Under the pieces are notes generated by a model. The model made no database searches. It saw nothing but the letters and a program-made list of their open reading frames with translations, and was not told the DNA's origin. A stretch of 64,000 nt of DNA from Microbacterium sp. LWO13-1.2 (GTDB lineage: Bacteria > Actinomycetota > Actinomycetes > Actinomycetales > Microbacteriaceae), in contig NZ_CP151634.1 in NCBI RefSeq assembly GCF_038397725.1, positions 1,860,001-1,924,000 on the forward strand, in the 5' to 3' direction. The position numbers were made by a program, and so were the translations under genes. Of the stretch, positions 8,316-17,323 are shown one piece after another (position 1 is the stretch's first letter; each line of letters begins with the position of its first letter).

Positions 8316-9307
8316 GCCGGTACATCGTCATCGGCGCCGGCGCAGTCGGCGCGTTGCTTGCTGCGCAGTGGACCAGCGCCCGCGTGCCGGTGACGCTGGT
8401 CGGTCGAGGCCGCGCGCTCGAGGTCATCGAGCGGGATGGGGTGCGAGTTCGTCGGCCGGGTGGAGACGAGGTGATCGAAGTCGATGTCGTCGCGTCGATC
8501 CAGGAGGCGCGTCCAAGGCTGTCCGACGCGATCGTGTTAGCGGTCAAGTCTCAGGATGCGGAGCGCGTCATCGCCGATATCGCCTGGGTGGAACTCGCCG
8601 ACGGGCTCGGAGTCGTGGCAGATCTGCCGATCCTCACTCTGCAGAACGGGCTGGCGAGCGAGGAGATCGCGCTCCGGAGGTTCGAGAGAGTGATCGGCGT
8701 TTCAGTCGGCATTCCCGCGAGTCATCTCGAGCCGGGCGTGATCGTCTCACCGGGCCGGCCCGTCGTCGGCGTCGCCTGGATCGGCGGGTATCCCCGGTCG
8801 ATCCCGGCCGAGGAGGAGCGGCACCGTGGTGCGTTCACTCGGGCCGGCTTCGCTGCGATCATCGAGCCGGACATCGCCGCGGCCAAGCGCCGCAAGCTCA
8901 TCGCGAACCTGCGGAACATCGTCGACGTGTTCGGAGCGACCAGCGAACAGCAGGAGTACGCCGAAGGCGCCCTCGCCGGTGAAGCCCGACGCGTCTTCGC
9001 CGAGGCGGGGCTGTCGGTCGCTCCCGCCGCGTGGGACGCGCCGCGTCTTGACGTCGATCCCGTGCCGGGGCATGTGCCGGGTCACCTGTCGACCTGGCAG
9101 AGTTTCGCGCGCGGGACGACGAGCGAAGTCGACTTCCTGAGCGGCGAGGTCGCGCTCATCGCCAGACGGCACGGCCTGGCGGCACCGCTCAACGCTGCGG
9201 TCGCGCGCGAACTCGGCATCCACGCAGCGCGCAAGGGGCGACCAGGGGAGTTGCCGCTCCCGCCGGAGTTCACGTCCGGATCGCTGTTCGCCGAGCGCGC
9301 GTGGTGA
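8312..9307 (+). CDS. 2-dehydropantoate 2-reductase family oxidoreductase (ApbA/PanE-like)
   Basis: 331-aa NAD(P)-dependent oxidoreductase. The Rossmann motif GAGAVGALLAAQW follows directly on the start VSRYIVI, and the C-terminal half has the helical substrate domain of the ketopantoate reductase family. The start is GTG 8312; the longer upstream frame is not supported because the nucleotide-binding fold would sit too far inside. No other pantothenate gene is nearby, so it may act on a different 2-keto acid or a catabolic intermediate. It ends 51 nt before the convergent LysR gene. Confidence 0.82.
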   Translation: MSRYIVIGAGAVGALLAAQWTSARVPVTLVGRGRALEVIERDGVRVRRPGGDEVIEVDVVASIQEARPRLSDAIVLAVKSQDAERVIADIAWVELADGLGVVADLPILTLQNGLASEEIALRRFERVIGVSVGIPASHLEPGVIVSPGRPVVGVAWIGGYPRSIPAEEERHRGAFTRAGFAAIIEPDIAAAKRRKLIANLRNIVDVFGATSEQQEYAEGALAGEARRVFAEAGLSVAPAAWDAPRLDVDPVPGHVPGHLSTWQSFARGTTSEVDFLSGEVALIARRHGLAAPLNAAVARELGIHAARKGRPGELPLPPEFTSGSLFAERAW

Positions 9308-9358
9308 GGACTGAACTCGGCGCATCGATGTGCCCCGTGGCACGCATCCATCCCTGAG

Positions 9359-10273
9359 TCATCCGGGAGCGCCGTCTGCCCGCGGCAGCAGGTCGAGGTC
9401 GGGATGCTTGTCGACGAGGGCGCGCACGGCCTCGATGGTCGCCTGCACTCGGCGCAGGGGAAGCCCGATCTCCGGAGCGATCATCCAGTAGGCGCGCTTC
9501 ACGGCGAACGACTCCGGCAGAACGGGGACGAGGCGCGGTTCCCGCTCTCCGATGAATGTGGGAAGCGGTGCGATCCCCAGCCCGTTGATCGCCGCCTGGA
9601 CCTGACCGGTGATGTTGTTGCACTGCACGCGAGCGTGTGCCCCGGCGAGAATCGTGTCGAGCAGTCGTAGCGGCCGCACGTCCAGCATCGAATCGATGTA
9701 CCAGATGACGCTGTGTCCGTCGATCACGTCCCGTGTGCTCGAGGGTTCGCCGTTGCGGCGGAGGTAGTCGGCGGAGGCGTAGAGCCGCAGCTCGTACTCG
9801 GCGAGCGGTGCGGCACGCACGGTGGGGACGCTCGAGGGCTCGAGTGAGATCGCCACGTCGAAGTCGCGTGCGGTGACGGCGCCCTGACTCGTCGCCGTCG
9901 AGATCTCGAGTGTGAGATCAGGGTGCTGGTCCCGAAGATCAGCGAGGCCGGGAATCAGGACGTAGACGCCGAATCCATCCGGTGCGAGCACGCGGATGGC
10001 CCCGCTCAAGGTCTGCCGGGATGTCGAGAGCTCGTCGACCGCGGCGAGCCGAGCGTTCTCGATCGCTTCGGCGTGGGGGATCAGTATCTCGCCGGCCGCC
10101 GTGAGCTGCCAGCCGTGTCGTCCGCGATCGATGAGCCGGCTGCCCACGCTCTGCTCGAGCCGCGCAAGTCGACGTGACACGGTCGTCTCGTCGAGTTGCA
10201 TGCGGCCGGCGACGGCGTTGAGTCGCCCCGTGCGCGACAGCTCCAGCAGGATGCGGAGGTCATCGGTGTTCAT
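9359..10273 (-). CDS. LysR family transcriptional regulator
   Basis: 304-aa regulator with an N-terminal winged helix-turn-helix (DLRILLELSRTGRLNAVAGR, then ETTVSRRLARLEQSVGSRL) and the LysR effector-binding domain. It is divergent from the alcohol/semialdehyde dehydrogenase pair and is the obvious regulator of it. The gene looks leaderless: TAGCCT (10285 to 10280 on the minus strand) is 6 nt before the ATG, with no Shine-Dalgarno. A palindrome at 10286-10299 lies immediately upstream of that -10 box, placed for autorepression and for control of the divergent promoter. Confidence 0.92.
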   Translation of the reverse strand: MNTDDLRILLELSRTGRLNAVAGRMQLDETTVSRRLARLEQSVGSRLIDRGRHGWQLTAAGEILIPHAEAIENARLAAVDELSTSRQTLSGAIRVLAPDGFGVYVLIPGLADLRDQHPDLTLEISTATSQGAVTARDFDVAISLEPSSVPTVRAAPLAEYELRLYASADYLRRNGEPSSTRDVIDGHSVIWYIDSMLDVRPLRLLDTILAGAHARVQCNNITGQVQAAINGLGIAPLPTFIGEREPRLVPVLPESFAVKRAYWMIAPEIGLPLRRVQATIEAVRALVDKHPDLDLLPRADGAPG

Positions 10274-10279
10274 CCCCGC

Positions 10280-10299
10280 AGGCTACTGCATTTCTGCAG
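10280..10299 (-). promoter_or_regulatory. LysR gene -10 box and adjoining palindrome
   Basis: On the minus strand TAGCCT (10285-10280) stands 6 nt before the LysR start codon. Next to it CTGCATTTCTGCAG (10286-10299) is an inverted repeat with 5-bp perfect arms; further GCAGG/CCTGC copies occur at about 10328-10343. The arrangement in a 118-bp divergent spacer fits a LysR binding region. Confidence 0.5.
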
Positions 10300-10391
10300 G
10301 TCGGCCTGCGGAAACTGCCGTTGACGCCTGCGGTCCTGCAGGAGACGCTGAGGCATGCCCGCATCCGGGCGACAGTACGGAGGAATGAAGC

Positions 10392-11564
10392 ATGGTTTTC
10401 CAGGTCGCGGTCCCTTCGGATCTCCGCATCGGCGGCGGATCCCTCGCACAACTGCCCGACGTGCTGCGGCGCCTCGGTTCTGCTCGGCCATTGATCGTCA
10501 CCGATGGGTTCCTCACCGGCAACGGCACGGCCGATCGAGTCGCCGCTCTGCTCAGAGACGCGGGCCTGCACCCTGCGGTCTTCTCGGGTGTGGTGCCCGA
10601 TCCGACCACGATCTCGCTGCGCGGTGGACTGGAAGCTGCAAAGGAGCACCAGGCGGATGTCCTCGTCGGGCTGGGCGGCGGGAGTCCGATCGACACCGCG
10701 AAGGCGCTCGCCGTGCTCGCCGTGCGCAACGGCGAGCTGCGCGATCTCAAGGCTCCGTTCAGCTATGACGGGCCCGCTCTCCCCGTCGTCGCCGTGCCCA
10801 CGACGGCCGGTACCGGGTCGGAAGCGACGCGGTTCACCGTCATCACCGACAGCGACACGGGAGAGAAGATGCTGTGCGCGGGCCCGTCGTACCTCCCGGT
10901 CGCCGGAATCGTCGACTTCGAGCTGACCATGAGCATGCCCCCTCGCCTCACCGCCGACACCGGGATCGATGCGCTCACCCACGCGGTCGAGGCTTACGTC
11001 AGCCGTCATCGGAATGCCTTCTCCGACTCTGTCGCCCTTCGCGCGATGACCATCATCGGGCGCAATCTGCGCGAGGCCTATCGTGACGGCGGTGACCGAG
11101 ACGCCCGCGCCGCGATGATGGAGGCGGCCACGCTCGCCGGTATCGCCTTCTCGAACTCGAGCGTCGCGCTCGTCCACGGCATGAGCCGTCCGCTCGGCGC
11201 GCACTTCCACGTGAGTCACGGCATGTCGAACGCGATGCTCTTCGCTGCTGTCACCGAGTTCTCGCTCGGCGTCGCCGACGACCGCTACGCGGACTGCGCC
11301 CGCGCTCTGGGGCTGGTCGACGACAGCATCGCCGATGCGGATGCCGCCATCGCTCTGGTGGACGAGCTTCGCGCGCTCGCGACCGGACTCGCGGTCCCGA
11401 CCCCGGAGGAATTCGGAGTCTCGAGCGCGGACTGGGTGGCACTCGTCCCCACCATGGCCGAGCAGGCGCTGGCCTCCGGTTCGCCGGGCAACAACCCCCG
11501 GGTGCCGACGGCATCCGACATCGAACGCCTCTACCACCGCGTCTTCGACGGCGGCATTCGATGA
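10392..11564 (+). CDS. Iron-containing alcohol dehydrogenase
   Basis: 390-aa Fe-ADH family (group III) enzyme. It shows the NAD(P)-binding GGGSPIDTAKALAV segment near residue 95, TTAGTGSEAT near 138, and the metal ligands in the family blocks DTGIDALTHAVEAY and ALVHGMSRPLGAHFHVSHG. The start ATG 10392 is preceded by GGAGG. The stop overlaps an ATG of the next frame (ATGA). Together with the following semialdehyde dehydrogenase it would oxidise a hydroxyacid or alcohol to a semialdehyde; 3-hydroxypropionate or 3-hydroxyisobutyrate are reasonable candidates. Confidence 0.9.
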   Translation: MVFQVAVPSDLRIGGGSLAQLPDVLRRLGSARPLIVTDGFLTGNGTADRVAALLRDAGLHPAVFSGVVPDPTTISLRGGLEAAKEHQADVLVGLGGGSPIDTAKALAVLAVRNGELRDLKAPFSYDGPALPVVAVPTTAGTGSEATRFTVITDSDTGEKMLCAGPSYLPVAGIVDFELTMSMPPRLTADTGIDALTHAVEAYVSRHRNAFSDSVALRAMTIIGRNLREAYRDGGDRDARAAMMEAATLAGIAFSNSSVALVHGMSRPLGAHFHVSHGMSNAMLFAAVTEFSLGVADDRYADCARALGLVDDSIADADAAIALVDELRALATGLAVPTPEEFGVSSADWVALVPTMAEQALASGSPGNNPRVPTASDIERLYHRVFDGGIR

Positions 11565-11602
11565 CGAACCACAGCCGAGAACATCAGAAAGGCATCACCG
11601 AC

Positions 11603-13126
11603 GTGACCCCCACCGCAGACATCCCCGTCATCTCCCACTGGATCGACGGCGCTGAGAGCGCCTCGACGAGCGGCCGCACCGCGCCCGTGTTCAACCCCGC
11701 CACCGGTTCGGTGAGTGCGCATGTCGCACTCGCCGACCAGGCGGAGATCGACGCCGCGATCGCCTCGGCCAAGCGCGGCTACCAGATCTGGAGCGGTTAC
11801 TCGGTCGCGAAGCGCCAGACCGTGCTGTTCGCGTTCCGTGAGCTGCTCAACGCCCGCAAGCAGGAACTCGCCGAGATCATCACCGCCGAGCACGGCAAGG
11901 TCGTCTCTGACGCGATGGGCGAGATCCTCCGCGGCCAGGAGGTCGTCGAGTTCGCCACGGGCTTCCCGCACCTGATCAAGGGTGCTTTCACCGAGAATGC
12001 CTCCACCGGCATCGACGTGTACTCGTTGAAGCAGCCGCTCGGCGTGGTCGGCGTCATCAGCCCGTTCAACTTTCCGGTGATGGTGCCGATGTGGTTCTTC
12101 CCGATCGCGATCGCCGCCGGCAACGCGGTCGTGCTCAAGCCTTCGGAGAAGGACCCGTCTGCCGCACTGTGGATGGCGCGGCTCTGGAAGGAAGCCGGCC
12201 TGCCGGACGGCGTCTTCACGGTGCTGCAGGGCGACAAACTCGCAGTGGACGGGCTGCTGGAGAGCCCGGATGTGAAGTCGATCTCCTTCGTGGGCTCCAC
12301 ACCGATCGCGCAATACATCTACGAGACGGCGTCGAAGAACGGCAAGCGGGTCCAAGCGCTCGGCGGTGCGAAGAACCACATGCTCGTGCTGCCGGACGCC
12401 GATCTCGATCTGGTCGCCGACCAGGCCGTCAACGCGGGATACGGTGCCGCGGGGGAGCGGTGCATGGCGATCTCGGTCGTGCTGGCCGTGGAGCCGGTCG
12501 CCGACGAGCTGATCGAGAAGATCTCCGAGCGCATCAGTCGACTGCGGATCGGAAACGGGGCCGGCGACTCGGCAGGTGAGCCCGACCTCGGCCCGTTGAT
12601 CACCGGTGTGCATCGCGACAAGGTGTCGGGATACGTCGACATCGCCGAGCAGGACGGTGCCACGATCGTCGTCGACGGGCGCGGTTGCTCGGTCGACGGG
12701 CACGAGGACGGGTTCTGGTTCGGACCGACCCTCATCGATGCGATTCCGACCACGTCACGCGCCTATCAGGAGGAGATCTTCGGGCCGGTGCTCTCGGTGG
12801 TCAGGGTCGCGTCCTTCCAGGACGGGCTCGATCTGATCAACTCGGGCGCCTTCGGCAACGGCACGGCCATCTTCACCAACGACGGGGGAGCGGCCCGCCG
12901 GTTCCAGAGTGAGGTGGAGGTCGGCATGATCGGCATCAACGTCCCGATTCCGGTGCCGGTCGCGTACCACTCGTTCGGCGGATGGAAGGCGTCGCTGTTC
13001 GGCGACGCCAAGGCATACGGCGTGCACGGGTTCGACTTCTTCACTCGGGAGAAGGCGATCACGAGCCGCTGGCTCGACCCGGCGACCCACGGCGGCATCA
13101 ACCTCGGATTCCCCCAGAACGACTGA
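11603..13126 (+). CDS. mmsA: CoA-acylating methylmalonate-semialdehyde dehydrogenase
   Basis: 507-aa aldehyde dehydrogenase of the MmsA type, which converts malonate or methylmalonate semialdehyde plus CoA and NAD+ to acetyl- or propionyl-CoA and CO2. The catalytic Cys is in GERCMAISV (about residue 287), and the neighbouring GAKNHMLVLPDAD segment is typical of the CoA-acylating branch. I prefer GTG 11603, about 10 nt after AGAAAGG; an in-frame ATG at 11561 overlapping the previous stop would add 14 residues and is the alternative. The gene ends in a perfect terminator hairpin shared with the convergent kinase operon. Confidence 0.92.
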   Translation: MTPTADIPVISHWIDGAESASTSGRTAPVFNPATGSVSAHVALADQAEIDAAIASAKRGYQIWSGYSVAKRQTVLFAFRELLNARKQELAEIITAEHGKVVSDAMGEILRGQEVVEFATGFPHLIKGAFTENASTGIDVYSLKQPLGVVGVISPFNFPVMVPMWFFPIAIAAGNAVVLKPSEKDPSAALWMARLWKEAGLPDGVFTVLQGDKLAVDGLLESPDVKSISFVGSTPIAQYIYETASKNGKRVQALGGAKNHMLVLPDADLDLVADQAVNAGYGAAGERCMAISVVLAVEPVADELIEKISERISRLRIGNGAGDSAGEPDLGPLITGVHRDKVSGYVDIAEQDGATIVVDGRGCSVDGHEDGFWFGPTLIDAIPTTSRAYQEEIFGPVLSVVRVASFQDGLDLINSGAFGNGTAIFTNDGGAARRFQSEVEVGMIGINVPIPVPVAYHSFGGWKASLFGDAKAYGVHGFDFFTREKAITSRWLDPATHGGINLGFPQND

Positions 13127-13133
13127 ACGACCT

Positions 13134-13172
13134 GAAGAAGCCCCGGCGGGAACATCCTGCCGGGGCTTCTTC
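13134..13172. terminator. Bidirectional terminator between convergent operons
   Basis: GAAGAAGCCCCGGC (13134-13147) and GCCGGGGCTTCTTC (13159-13172) form a perfect 14-bp stem with an 11-nt loop. The CTTCTTC end gives a short U-rich run on the plus strand and the same on the minus strand, so it can stop both the mmsA transcript and the kinase operon. Confidence 0.88.
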
Positions 13173-13194
13173 GCGTGTGCACGCAGAGGGCGTT

Positions 13195-14712
13195 TCAGCT
13201 CTGCGCATCCTGGTGCTGTGCGTCCCAGAAGCCGTGAAGAACCGTGGCGAGGTCGCGCGAGACGCGGAAGCGGCGATCGTAGTGCGCCGACATGACGGCG
13301 TCGGGCTGGTAGACGTGCCTCGTGCGGGTCATGCGTGCGGCCGCGGCTTCGTAGTCGGGGAACACCCCGGCGCCGACGCCCGCGCTCAGCGCCGCTCCCA
13401 GCGCACCCGTCTCGTCTTCGGCCGCGACCGCGATCGGGAGGCGAAGGCAGTCTGCGAGCATCTGCCCCCACACCGCACTGCGGGAGCCGCCTCCGGAGAG
13501 GGTGGCCTTGTCGATCTGCGCTCCGGCGTCGCGAAGACGTTCGATGTGCCGGCGGTGCTCGAACACGACGCCTTCGAACAGAGCCCTGATCAGGTGTCCC
13601 TCGCCGTGCCAGCCGGCCACTCCGTTGAACCCGGCGCGATGCTCGGCGCCCTGCGGTGATCCGTAGAGGTACGGGTGGAAGTACGGATCGTCGATCCGGG
13701 GGGCGACCTCGGCCAGCCGCAGATGGCAGAAGCCGAAGGGATCGTCGTGATGGCTGCCTCGTTCGACGAACTCGCGGACGTACCACTCCAGCTGCGACGC
13801 CGACGTGGCGCTGTTGTCCATGATCATGAATCGCTCGGGTCCGAAGGCGGCGACCATGAGGACGTCACGGTTCACCACCGGCTCCTCGGCCAGGTACTGG
13901 TTGACCGACCAGGTTCCGGCGATGATCGAGGTCGCGCCGGTCTCGACGACGCCCGCGCCGAGCGCACTGGCGATCACGTCGAAGAGTCCGCCGACGACCG
14001 GCGTGCCTTCAGCGAGACCCGTCTGGGCAGCCGCATCCGCCGTGACCGTTCCGGCGATCTCGGTCGGATCGACCAGCCGCGGCAGAAGCGTTCGCAGTCC
14101 GGCCAGGCCGTAGAGAGCGAGCAGCTCGTCGTCGTACCGGCATTCCGGCATCTTCAGCAGTCCCGCTCCGGACATGTCCGAGATGTCGCTGACCTTCTGC
14201 CCCGTGAGCTTGAACGTGATGTAGTCCTTGCACATCAGGAGGGTGCCGGCGCGTTCGATCACGTCAGGGCGGTGCTGCCGCATCCAGGCCAGCAGGACGG
14301 GGGTCTGCGACGGCCACGGCTCCTGCAGCGCAGCGGCGTGCAGAGCGTCGCCGTGAGCGGCTGCCAGCTCGCCGGCGACACCGGCCGCACGCGTGTCCAG
14401 CGACTGGATTCCGACGAGCGGCCGATCGTCGTGATCGAGGAGGTAGAGGCCGTTGCCGTGTCCGGCGCATCCGGCCGCCACGATCTGGCGGGGATCGATT
14501 CCGGCCTCGACGATGCAGTGCTGCAGTGCCTCTCTCGCGTTGCGCCAGAGCTCTTCGAGATCCCGCTCCACGTGCCCCGGCTCCGGGGTCGTCGACTGGC
14601 CGTCGATCGCGTACGACGCGACCCGTTCGCCGTCGAGATCGAACAGCACCGCCTTGATGACGGTGTTGCCGACGTCGATTCCGAGGAGGTACTGCTTCTC
14701 GTCAGCCGGCAT
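13195..14712 (-). CDS. FGGY family carbohydrate kinase
   Basis: 505-aa sugar or polyol kinase, last gene of the eight-gene minus-strand operon. It has the N-terminal phosphate loop (LGIDVGNTVIKAVLFD), the substrate segment AAGCAGHGNGLYLLD, the catalytic Asp in GGLFDVIASALGAG (D245) and the C-terminal ATP-site block LSGGGSRSAVWGQMLADCL. The GHGNG segment recalls the xylulose/erythritol/keto-gulonate kinases more than glycerol kinase, but I cannot fix the substrate. It starts 11 nt inside the aldolase gene, so the two are translated together. Expected job: phosphorylate the imported polyol or sugar. Confidence 0.9.
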   Translation of the reverse strand: MPADEKQYLLGIDVGNTVIKAVLFDLDGERVASYAIDGQSTTPEPGHVERDLEELWRNAREALQHCIVEAGIDPRQIVAAGCAGHGNGLYLLDHDDRPLVGIQSLDTRAAGVAGELAAAHGDALHAAALQEPWPSQTPVLLAWMRQHRPDVIERAGTLLMCKDYITFKLTGQKVSDISDMSGAGLLKMPECRYDDELLALYGLAGLRTLLPRLVDPTEIAGTVTADAAAQTGLAEGTPVVGGLFDVIASALGAGVVETGATSIIAGTWSVNQYLAEEPVVNRDVLMVAAFGPERFMIMDNSATSASQLEWYVREFVERGSHHDDPFGFCHLRLAEVAPRIDDPYFHPYLYGSPQGAEHRAGFNGVAGWHGEGHLIRALFEGVVFEHRRHIERLRDAGAQIDKATLSGGGSRSAVWGQMLADCLRLPIAVAAEDETGALGAALSAGVGAGVFPDYEAAAARMTRTRHVYQPDAVMSAHYDRRFRVSRDLATVLHGFWDAQHQDAQS

Positions 14713-15544
14713 TGTAGATATCCCACGCTTCGGCGCCGGAGGCGCCCCGGTGGACGATGCCCATCAGTGCGTCGACGACGGCCTTCGGGTTCTCGTGCTG
14801 GTAGATGTTGCGGCCGTAGACGAGTCCGGATGCGCCCTGCGCCATCAGGGCCGCCGACTTCGCCAGCACCGACTCGAGTCCTTCCTTGCCGCCGCCTCTG
14901 ACCAGCACCGGCACGCGGGCGGCTTCGACGACGCGATGGAAGTCCTCGGGGTCGTCGGTCGGGTCGGCCTTGATGATGTCGGCACCCATCTCGCTGGCGA
15001 GGCGCACGAGCGTCACGATCTTCTCGGCGTCGCCGTCGACCTGGTAGCCGCCTCTGACGTCGTTGGGCAGCATGACCAGCGGTTCGATCATGAGCGGCAT
15101 CCCGTACTTGGCACAGGAAGCACGGACCCTGCTGATGTTCTCGACGCACTGGCGGAAGAGCTCTGGTTCGTCCGGCAGCATGAAGAGATTCACGACGACG
15201 CACGCCGCATCCATCTCCAGCGCCCCGATGATCGGCTCGTCGTGGTTCTGCAGCATGGACCACATCACCCGGTGCTTCTGAGCGTTGTAGGGGTTGCCCA
15301 TGTCGATGCGCATGACGAGCGCAGGCTTGTCCTTGCCGGGGGCGGACTGCAGCAGGTCGGCCTGTCCGTATGCCATCTGGATGGCGTCGGGCTTCGCATC
15401 GATCAGTGACGAGACGACGCTCGGCATGTCTTCCAGTCCGACCAGGAAACCGGGCTCGTTGCACACTCCGTGATCGATGGCGACATCCAGACAGCCCCCA
15501 TCGCTGAAGAGACGGTTCATCCTCGCAAGGTTGCTCAGGCGCAT
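14702..15544 (-). CDS. DhnA/LsrF-type class I aldolase
   Basis: 280-aa TIM-barrel aldolase of the DhnA (FbaB, LsrF) family, which uses a Schiff-base lysine to split ketose phosphates. The N-terminal VAIDHGVCNEPGF segment and the lysine in GADIIKADPTDD (K192) fit the family, and GGGKEG followed by GLVYGRNIYQHENP is the C-terminal phosphate-binding region. ATG 15544 is preferred because AAAGGA is about 5 nt ahead and TGATG couples it to the GlpD-like stop; a GTG three bases upstream is possible. In this operon it should cleave the phosphorylated ketose made by the kinase and dehydrogenase. Confidence 0.87.
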   Translation of the reverse strand: MRLSNLARMNRLFSDGGCLDVAIDHGVCNEPGFLVGLEDMPSVVSSLIDAKPDAIQMAYGQADLLQSAPGKDKPALVMRIDMGNPYNAQKHRVMWSMLQNHDEPIIGALEMDAACVVVNLFMLPDEPELFRQCVENISRVRASCAKYGMPLMIEPLVMLPNDVRGGYQVDGDAEKIVTLVRLASEMGADIIKADPTDDPEDFHRVVEAARVPVLVRGGGKEGLESVLAKSAALMAQGASGLVYGRNIYQHENPKAVVDALMGIVHRGASGAEAWDIYNAG

Positions 15545-17262
15545 CACACGGTCCTTTCCATAGTTCGACGGTCGAGGGCGTCGCGGTCGACGCGGTGATA
15601 CCTCTCGAGATCCGTCACCAGTTCACCGATCTCGGCGAGACGGCGTTCGTCATTCCAACCCAGTTCCGCAGCAGCGACGGTGGCGATCGTCTCGATCAGG
15701 CCGGCATCCACTGCCCCCGTGATCGCGACCGCCGTGCGGCGCAGGATCAGGTCACCGAGTCTGGTGGCGTACTCGTGATGCACCATGAAGGCGATCTCGG
15801 CAGCAGTGAGCTGCACGCCGGCGCCGATCGGCTGATCGTCGTCGCGTCCGGCGCAGTACTCCATGACCTCGGACGCCCGGGTGCCGTATGCGTCGACGAG
15901 ATGCGCTGCGCGGGCATCGGACACGCCCCACTTCGCGATCAGCGCGGCTTCGATGCGCGACGCATCGACGAAACCCCGCCCTCCGCCGATTCCCAGTTCC
16001 GCGGACGACGTGGTGCGTTCGCGTCCGAGCTCGGCGAGAACCTCATCGGTCATGTCCTCGGCGAAGGCGCGGAACGTCGTCCATTTGCCGCCGATCATGC
16101 AGAACTGGGGAACGTCGCCGTCGATCCGCTTCACATCGTGACCGCGCGTGATCCTCCCGGTGAAGTCGTGTTCGCTCTTGAGCAGCGGGCGGATGCCGCT
16201 GAAGGAGTAGACGATCTGGTCCGTGGACACCGGCACCCGGGGGAAGACGGCCTGCAGGGACTCGAGGATGTAGTCGCGCTCGTCGTCTTCGCACCGCACG
16301 CGCTCCGCTCGCTCGACCTTGATGTCGGTGGAGCCCGCGAGTACGCGGCCGAGATAGCCGAAGGCGATGCAGATCCGGCCGTCGGAGTTGTCGAAGTACA
16401 CCATGTGCCCGTCGAGGGCGTCGTGCAGTTCCGGATTGTCGAGAACGAGATGCGACCCCTTCGTGCCCTCGACCAGCTGACCCGGCAGGTCGCCGGCGGG
16501 GACGAGTGTCGCGAGGGATTCGTCGAGCCACGCGCCGGTGGCGTTCACGACCGTCTTCGTCGTCACCGGGTATCGCGTGCCCGTCTCGCCGTCGGTCACC
16601 ACGAAGCCCGATCCGTCACTGGCGATCTCGGCGTAGTTGAGCGCGATGGAACCGGGCGACATCTCCGACGTGTCCATGACCAGCTCCACACCCAGCCGCT
16701 CCGGGTAGCTGATCCACGCGTCGTAGAAGACGGCGGCGAACTTCATCCGCTCGGTGAGTTTCGGCCACTGCTGGAACGCGGCGCGGGTGCCGAGGAAACG
16801 GTGTCGGGGCAGCGCCCGGCGCTCGCGGGTGACCCAGTCGTAGATGCTCAGTCCGATCCGCAAGGGCACGGCCCCGCGTCTGGCCGGCCGGGTGGAGAGC
16901 CGGAAGAAGCTCGCAGCGGCGTTGAACAGACCGGAGAACACCGAGGTGATCGGGACCACCGTCGGCAGGGGGCGCACCATGTGCGGTGCATTGCGCAGTA
17001 GCGCATCGCGCTCCCGCAGAGATTCGCGCACGAGGCCGAACTCGCCGTTCTCCAAGTACCGGAGTCCGCCATGGATCATCCGGGAGGGGGCGGCGCTGCA
17101 ACCGGAGCAGAAGTCCACGCGCTCGACCAGCAGCACTCGAAGGCCCTGGAGGGACAGCTCCCGGAACACTCCGACGCCGTTGATCCCGCCGCCGACCACG
17201 ATCGCATCGAACGAGCCGTCGGCACGGATCTGATCGAACCTGGCGCTCCTGGGGGTGGTCAT
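15544..17262 (-). CDS. FAD-dependent glycerol-3-phosphate dehydrogenase/oxidase-like protein (GlpD family)
   Basis: 572-aa DAO-fold flavoprotein. The FAD dinucleotide-binding motif VVGGGINGVGVFRELSLQG is at residues 22-40, followed by SAAPSRMIHGGLRYLENGEF typical of GlpD, and a C-terminal GlpD-type domain. RBS AGGAGG precedes ATG 17262. GlpD relatives such as EryB oxidise polyol phosphates to keto-phosphates and pass electrons to quinones, so here it probably oxidises a polyol phosphate other than glycerol 3-phosphate, since it is embedded between an aldo/keto reductase and an aldolase. No GlpF or GlpK-like partner is nearby. Confidence 0.9.
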   Translation of the reverse strand: MTTPRSARFDQIRADGSFDAIVVGGGINGVGVFRELSLQGLRVLLVERVDFCSGCSAAPSRMIHGGLRYLENGEFGLVRESLRERDALLRNAPHMVRPLPTVVPITSVFSGLFNAAASFFRLSTRPARRGAVPLRIGLSIYDWVTRERRALPRHRFLGTRAAFQQWPKLTERMKFAAVFYDAWISYPERLGVELVMDTSEMSPGSIALNYAEIASDGSGFVVTDGETGTRYPVTTKTVVNATGAWLDESLATLVPAGDLPGQLVEGTKGSHLVLDNPELHDALDGHMVYFDNSDGRICIAFGYLGRVLAGSTDIKVERAERVRCEDDERDYILESLQAVFPRVPVSTDQIVYSFSGIRPLLKSEHDFTGRITRGHDVKRIDGDVPQFCMIGGKWTTFRAFAEDMTDEVLAELGRERTTSSAELGIGGGRGFVDASRIEAALIAKWGVSDARAAHLVDAYGTRASEVMEYCAGRDDDQPIGAGVQLTAAEIAFMVHHEYATRLGDLILRRTAVAITGAVDAGLIETIATVAAAELGWNDERRLAEIGELVTDLERYHRVDRDALDRRTMERTV

Positions 17263-17323
17263 GAGTCTTCCTCCTGCGTGCTCCGTCGGTGGGATGGCCG
17301 ATCTGTCGACCGCGGCCGCGGGG

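Noticed and set aside
13195..17262. Erythritol catabolic cluster (eryABC type)
   Set aside because: Kinase and GlpD-like genes match EryA and EryB, but the tetrose-phosphate isomerases are missing and an aldolase that would release formaldehyde from erythrulose 1-phosphate makes little sense for C4.
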